NCBI GenBank assembly: GCA_021018815.1
Contig: JAITYX010000004.1
Coordinates: forward strand, 3,411,501 to 3,475,500
Origin: Talinum fruticosum
Lineage: Eukaryota > Streptophyta > Magnoliopsida > Caryophyllales > Talinaceae
Reading direction: 5' to 3'
Length of the DNA: 64,000 bases
The notes beneath the pieces are model-generated. The model saw only the letters and a program-made list of their open reading frames with translations. It did no database searches and had not been told where the DNA came from. Below are positions 59,255 to 64,000 of this stretch, piece after piece. How positions within the stretch are numbered: the first letter of the stretch is position 1; the number at the start of each line of letters is the position of its first letter. The position numbers and the translations under genes are program-made.

Positions 59255-62200
59255 TTCATTTTGGCACGTAATTAGAAGTCCATCTCTCTCCTAGGTATGT
59301 CAAATTTATCCTGTATTAGTTCATCGATTTAATGATTTTGGTGTTGAATCGAAACTTGAATCCTTCAAACTCATGAGGGCTCATAATTTGGAATGAAATT
59401 CCCATATAACGGAGAAGATAGATTAGAGAATCAAACAATGGCACAGGGAGTTCTGCTGTGTAATTTGTCACTTATCACTAGTGAGCCGATCAGAGCTAAG
59501 TCAGGCTCAGCACGGTTCATTAGGGTCATGGACCAAGCTGAGCCAGGCTATAGACAGACTCACAAACCTACTAATCCAACTTTGGCTTGGCAGCTGTGTC
59601 AAACCCCGGGCCCAGTCACGCCCTAGTTTGAGCCAACCAGCCTAGACCGAGCTAGCTAGCCTGCTTATTTGGCGACCCTAGGTCTTAATGGTTGCAATAA
59701 TGTGAGAAGAAACTCATGTGCTTGTGTTTGCTCATCGACAGGGGAAGTGAGCTGTTTATGAGTCACATGGAAGAAGTTGAAGTTGGGGTTTCTCCTTCTC
59801 TCTCTCATATCACAACTCACAGCTAATTCGGTTCTTGACATCGTAAGAAAGGTGGGCAGGCTGTCCCAAACGTGCCCTTGTCTCTCTCTCTCTCTCACCT
59901 CATTGTAGATTTCTGTTGTTTTTCTACTATATATTTTTTCTTTCCCAGTTCTTTTATTTTTCTCGTTCTTTTTATGCCATAATTCAATTGTTAGTAGTTT
60001 TCCTGTACACTACTCTATATATGAGATTGTAAAGTTTTTACTAGTTTACCCGGCTAAAAATTTTATGACCTCAACAAAAATTGTTAATTCCGATTTCTAA
60101 GTTATATACATGCAACCTTTACGTCTCCTTGATTAGTATGTGTTGATTGTCGTACTTGTTTCTTTCTCTTAAAAGATATAAAGATGTGAGGTTTTCCTTT
60201 GTTGTGAAGGGTTATCAATGGACTTTTTTGACATCGGCTTACTTTATAATAATTCTATTTTTTTGTATGTTTGACTTTTGTTTTTCCTGAAAAATAAGGC
60301 GTTAGGACTTTGGTGTTCTAATTGGGTAAGACCAAATATATACGGATAATGTATTTGTTTATTTAGTTAAATTGGAAGTTATAGTTGGGTTAGGTGTTTG
60401 AGATTGGCACCTCGGTCTAAAGTCAAAGGTGATGAAAAAGAGATAGGATTTTGACATGAAATTCATCCAAAGACAACCCAAATTATGGGGGATTTTGGGA
60501 GGAATTTTATTTGTTATAGATAATGTGTTTGACCTTCCCTCAATGAGGGAACACACTGTTCCTCACTTGACTTTCCTCTCCCCACGTTCTATATAAAGAA
60601 AAACGTGGGTTTTTATTGATTTTTGGCTCTCTTGTGTTGTTGTGCCTTGGACTTCTTCCAAAAAGGGAAAAAAATCCCTTATGGTGATCTTTTAAACTTA
60701 ATTTTCTTTTTAATATAAGTTTAGTTAGCTTAATTTTAATATAAATATAACTTCGAAAAAAATAATTAAAATAATCTGATCAGTACAACAAAAAAATTTG
60801 GATAATGACTTATAAATATTTTATTAATTGAGTTAATTAACATTACCATATAGCAATATTTTGGTCATATGGGGACGATAACTTTATATAGTTTATAATG
60901 ACATGCACTAGCGCTGAGGTATCATCGATAACATTAGGCTAAATTTGGAGTGATTTCGAGTTTTTAGTTTTAACCGATAAATATAATTCAATCATGATTT
61001 TACTACATACAAGTTTGTATGTAAAAATGTGTAGCAAAGCACGAATAATTCAAACAAATAGCCCTCCTTTTACCTTGTTGGCACTTGCCTTACTCAAGGT
61101 TACCCAAGGGTAAAGGGCTCAAGGGCTTTGGGGGAAGAAAGACAAGAAAGAAACCAAAACCAAATAATTCCAATCCAACAAAGTGTACAAAATTCATCGA
61201 ACAATATCTAATAATAAAACAAAAATAATTAGGGTTTATTCGTTTTAGTTTTAACATACTACTTAGAACTTTTATTTTATTATTGTTATTTATCATCACT
61301 GTCGCTTCTTAACATTCTTTACCACCTTCGGGCACTTCTTACAATTGCTTTACACAAGTTTTTATGATGAATGCTTGGTACTCCTTATTGCTCATGCTAC
61401 TTATTAGTTCATACCGTGAAATGAATACATCCTTAAAAAGAAAACAATAATAATAAAGTTAAGATTATGTATTATTTTCTACAACAATCAATAACATTAC
61501 CATATGATTAAGATCTTAAGGATCAAACTCGACCTAAATTTGAACCAACAAAGAAAACCAAACCTCGTGTTGACCCTAAACTATAATTAGAAGAGAATCC
61601 TGGTGGTCCAAGGAGAGAGATTAACCAGGCACAGCCTAGATATGGAGAATGCCATTAGATTTACTTTTATTTTTCAGTTATTTATGGGGATGCTTGTGTT
61701 GCTTCTCTTTTTATCCTGAGCAGTCCCTTCCAATAGTGCTTGAGATTTTTTAAATAGACTTGACCTTCATTTTTAATGGGTTTTAATAAATGGTCTAACA
61801 GAACAGAGGTCCCTGGTTTGTGTAATTTCCTTTTGTGGATGATGAACCCATGAAAAATAAAAGAAAAAAATCTTGTCCTCGTTCCTTGCAAAAACTTCAC
61901 AAACATAAAAATGGAAAATTGGAAATACACCCAGATTTCACAACGGGAAAACTTATCTAGTTATTTCCATTGGAATTCTCAAACCAATGCTAATCATAAG
62001 TATTCCAAAATCTCTGAACAATGATCATTTCACACTCTGTATGGATAATACAAACAAGATGATATCTGATTTAGGTGAAACTATGCCAAGATGCTGTATA
62101 AAGGTCAAACTGAACATTGATCTGAAGAAAACTCTGATTCTGAAAATTTGCCCAGATGTGTGAGCAGCAAGTCGGTTGTCAGAACTGAAATGTCGATTGA

Positions 62201-63672
62201 TACAAATCAGAAGCACGGCAGATGAATTTCAAATAAGAATGGCTTGAACTCAGGATGATTTCTCTTCTATGTCAGAGCTAAGATCTCCACTTGTTGGTCT
62301 GCAAGGTGATAATGCAAGGAAGAATTTCATCAAACGGCCGAGAACATTGATAGTTCTTGGTACACTGTTGCACTTCTATGTCTACCAGATCTTTATCTCA
62401 TAACCTAATGAATAAGACGGCCAATAACCATAAATCCAATATTTCTTTCTTTAAAAGTTGGAACGTGCAATAAGTGAGAAACTAGTGATGGTAAAAGTCC
62501 CAGTCAAGTTCAACTAAAATCAGGCAATACCCACAAATTTTTCGTCCAAACATGGTTTATGTATGGTTGGAGAAATAGGACAAAAACATGGGGTCAAAAT
62601 TGCATTCAAACAATAGAAATAGGAAAAAACACTTCTGCCTTTTGTTAAAACCCAGAGAAAATGTCTGGTTTTGGCTTGGAATACTTCTTGTAATTTCATT
62701 TGCACCCCAATGACGAGCGAAATCAAAGCGACTGAAATCTCAAAACCATGTCATGGCAGTAGGGCACTTAAGATTGTTATATGGGCAGCAGAAGAGGTGA
62801 AAGAGTTCAAGATGCACATTGATGTAAAACCATTGAGTGTTTTATCAGCAGAACCACTGATTCTTATTGGATATTCCAGAAATCTCAAAGCCTGAAAAAT
62901 GAGAAAGCACTGCTAGAAGATTGCACTTGGCAGTTTGGGTGACCTCAAGCCAGCAAGGGCTTAGTAGTTTGGAGCTGATAATCGAACTACCCTGCTCTTT
63001 AATATTACTGAGGTACTTGCATATTGTTTACTGCAGGTATATTAGCATATCAGAACTACAACTTCACCACTCATCAAAGGGCAAGTGCTTCCCTTCAATT
63101 AAGAGGATCTCAAGTTACCATTCAACACGTCCCAAATCAGTGTTTAAGGTAATCAGTTTTGTATTTTCATATTTACTCCCTCCCCAACGCCCCCCCAAAA
63201 AAAAAAAAAACTCTCTCCATGGAGGAAAAAGGGAAAAAATATGGCATTCCCAATACAACCAAAATTTGGTCTAATTACATATGACCTGCCCTCCTAAAAC
63301 AAGGTGTTGGAAACAAATTTCACTAAGGGCAACTGGGAGGCTCTTCACCCTTCACATGTTCCCCATCAGGATGTGTTTGTTGTGGCCCCAGGAAGGCTAT
63401 TTTAAAGCAACCCACCTCACCACCCCCCAAACAAAAAAGGGCAAAAAAGGCACTCCCAATACTAACTTATGAAATATAGAGAATACAACTTCCTCCTTCC
63501 AATACAACTTGTCATGCTTCCTAACTGAATGAGACACAAGGAAAAGCCTTCATAAGAGTGTTGGACTACCACATGAGAAAATGGAGTGTAACATAAAGGT
63601 CAAATTTACTCAGATGGCTGAATATTTTGAAATAGATTAGTGAATATATGAACTGAGACAAGTAAAGAACAC
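59255..63672. other. Intergenic region, including likely 3' UTR of the right-edge gene
   Basis: 4.4 kb with no confident gene. 59255-59400 is probably the PIRL 3' UTR. A CT tract sits at 59881-59897. AT-rich DNA follows to about 62000. From 62000 to 63600 the composition is less skewed and may contain 3' UTR or untranslated exons of the phosphate carrier, but no exon could be demonstrated. Confidence 0.45.
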
Positions 63673-64000
63673 TTACAACCCACTCAAGACTTTTATGCAA
63701 TCATAGAAGAACCACTGCAAGGTGACTACTGGTCCTACGAGAATTATTCTTATGGGAAGGCTTCTCGTGAATAAGTTGACGAGTCCAATTTTCTTGATGG
63801 CCTATAAACATGGAAAAAGTGCACCTGAGGAGACCAAAATATGCATTCGGTATCATTAAGAAACAAGAACTAAATAGGTTCTTACCAATTTGAGGGTGTC
63901 AGCCTTTCTGTTGTATAATGAAGTGACAATGTTATCAGCTGGATTTGATACAAGACTACCAACAGCTCCAGCAGTATAACCCGCAAAACAAGTCACGCAA
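63673..64000 (-). CDS. PHT3: Mitochondrial phosphate carrier, C-terminal part (cut by window edge)
   Basis: Mitochondrial carrier family protein of the inner membrane importing phosphate for ATP synthesis. Two exons are visible on the minus strand: 64000-63886 (partial) and 63801-63673, joined by an 84-bp GT-AG intron. Exon 1 reads TCFAGYTAGAVGSLVSNPAD, containing the SNPAD form of the third carrier signature (PxD/E). Exon 2 reads GLVNLFTRSLPIRIILVGPV then TLQWFFYDCIKVLSGL and a TAA. The FTRSLPxRI..VGP..TLQWFFYD block is typical of the PHT3/MPT phosphate carriers and includes the last transmembrane helix. The stop codon overlaps a perfect GTAAGT donor (63677-63672), so a further C-terminal exon is possible. 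The first about 250 residues lie outside the window. Confidence 0.88.

Noticed and set aside
59410..59665. GC-richer patch with repeated 'gagcc' and 'agctagctagcc' words, tRNA-like at first glance
   Set aside because: No cloverleaf or A/B box spacing; degenerate repeat at best.
1..64000. Search for CRISPR arrays, rRNA, intact tRNA, viral or plastid inserts, and a clustered metabolic pathway
   Set aside because: None seen. HMGR is the only mevalonate-pathway gene, and neighbouring genes are functionally unrelated.

Overview
This is a eudicot nuclear genome window. It is AT-rich and intron-rich, with GT-AG introns, TATA boxes, CT-rich 5' leaders, and plant-type MITE, CACTA, SINE and LINE debris. 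Products are diagnostic of land plants: plant HMG-CoA reductase, a PIRL leucine-rich-repeat protein and a plant TRAPPC11. An asterid is possible but cannot be fixed from sequence alone. There are no bacterial operons, CRISPR arrays or viral genomes.

Layout: 1-1.9 kb is intergenic with a hAT-like MITE. At 1905-2342 (+) lies a small basic plant protein of unknown function. 2.3-7.8 kb is AT-rich intergenic DNA with a decayed LINE 3' end (-). At 7827-12217 (+) is NADPH-dependent thioredoxin reductase (two exons, 3.3 kb intron). It converges on HMG-CoA reductase at 16683-12817 (-), which has four exons. A 2.7 kb CACTA-like element (17182-19899) lies between HMGR and TRAPPC11 (21038-29084, +, nine coding exons). 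At 30.1-33.3 kb (+) is an unrecognised disordered basic protein gene whose intron carries a solo LTR. 33.3-38.5 kb is very AT-rich with a ~380 bp TAA array. At 39749-50149 (+) is a 15-exon MORC-family ATPase with a CW zinc finger. A weak candidate small gene lies at 51634-51350 (-). At 57175-59254 (+) is a PIRL protein (three exons, intact). At the right edge (-) is the 3' part of a mitochondrial phosphate carrier.

The genes are independent housekeeping or regulatory loci (thiol redox, mevalonate pathway, vesicle tethering, chromatin silencing, LRR scaffold, mitochondrial phosphate import); nothing suggests a cluster acting together.

The strongest unexpected signal is that five of the genes need about eleven single-base insertions to restore the family reading frame. 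Every shift has the same sign (-1), and most lie in homopolymer runs. Splice sites and protein similarity are preserved on both sides, so this looks like homopolymer contraction in the assembly rather than five pseudogenes. The best biological oddity is HMGR: it has room for only one N-terminal membrane segment instead of the usual two. I found no convincing previously undescribed system.
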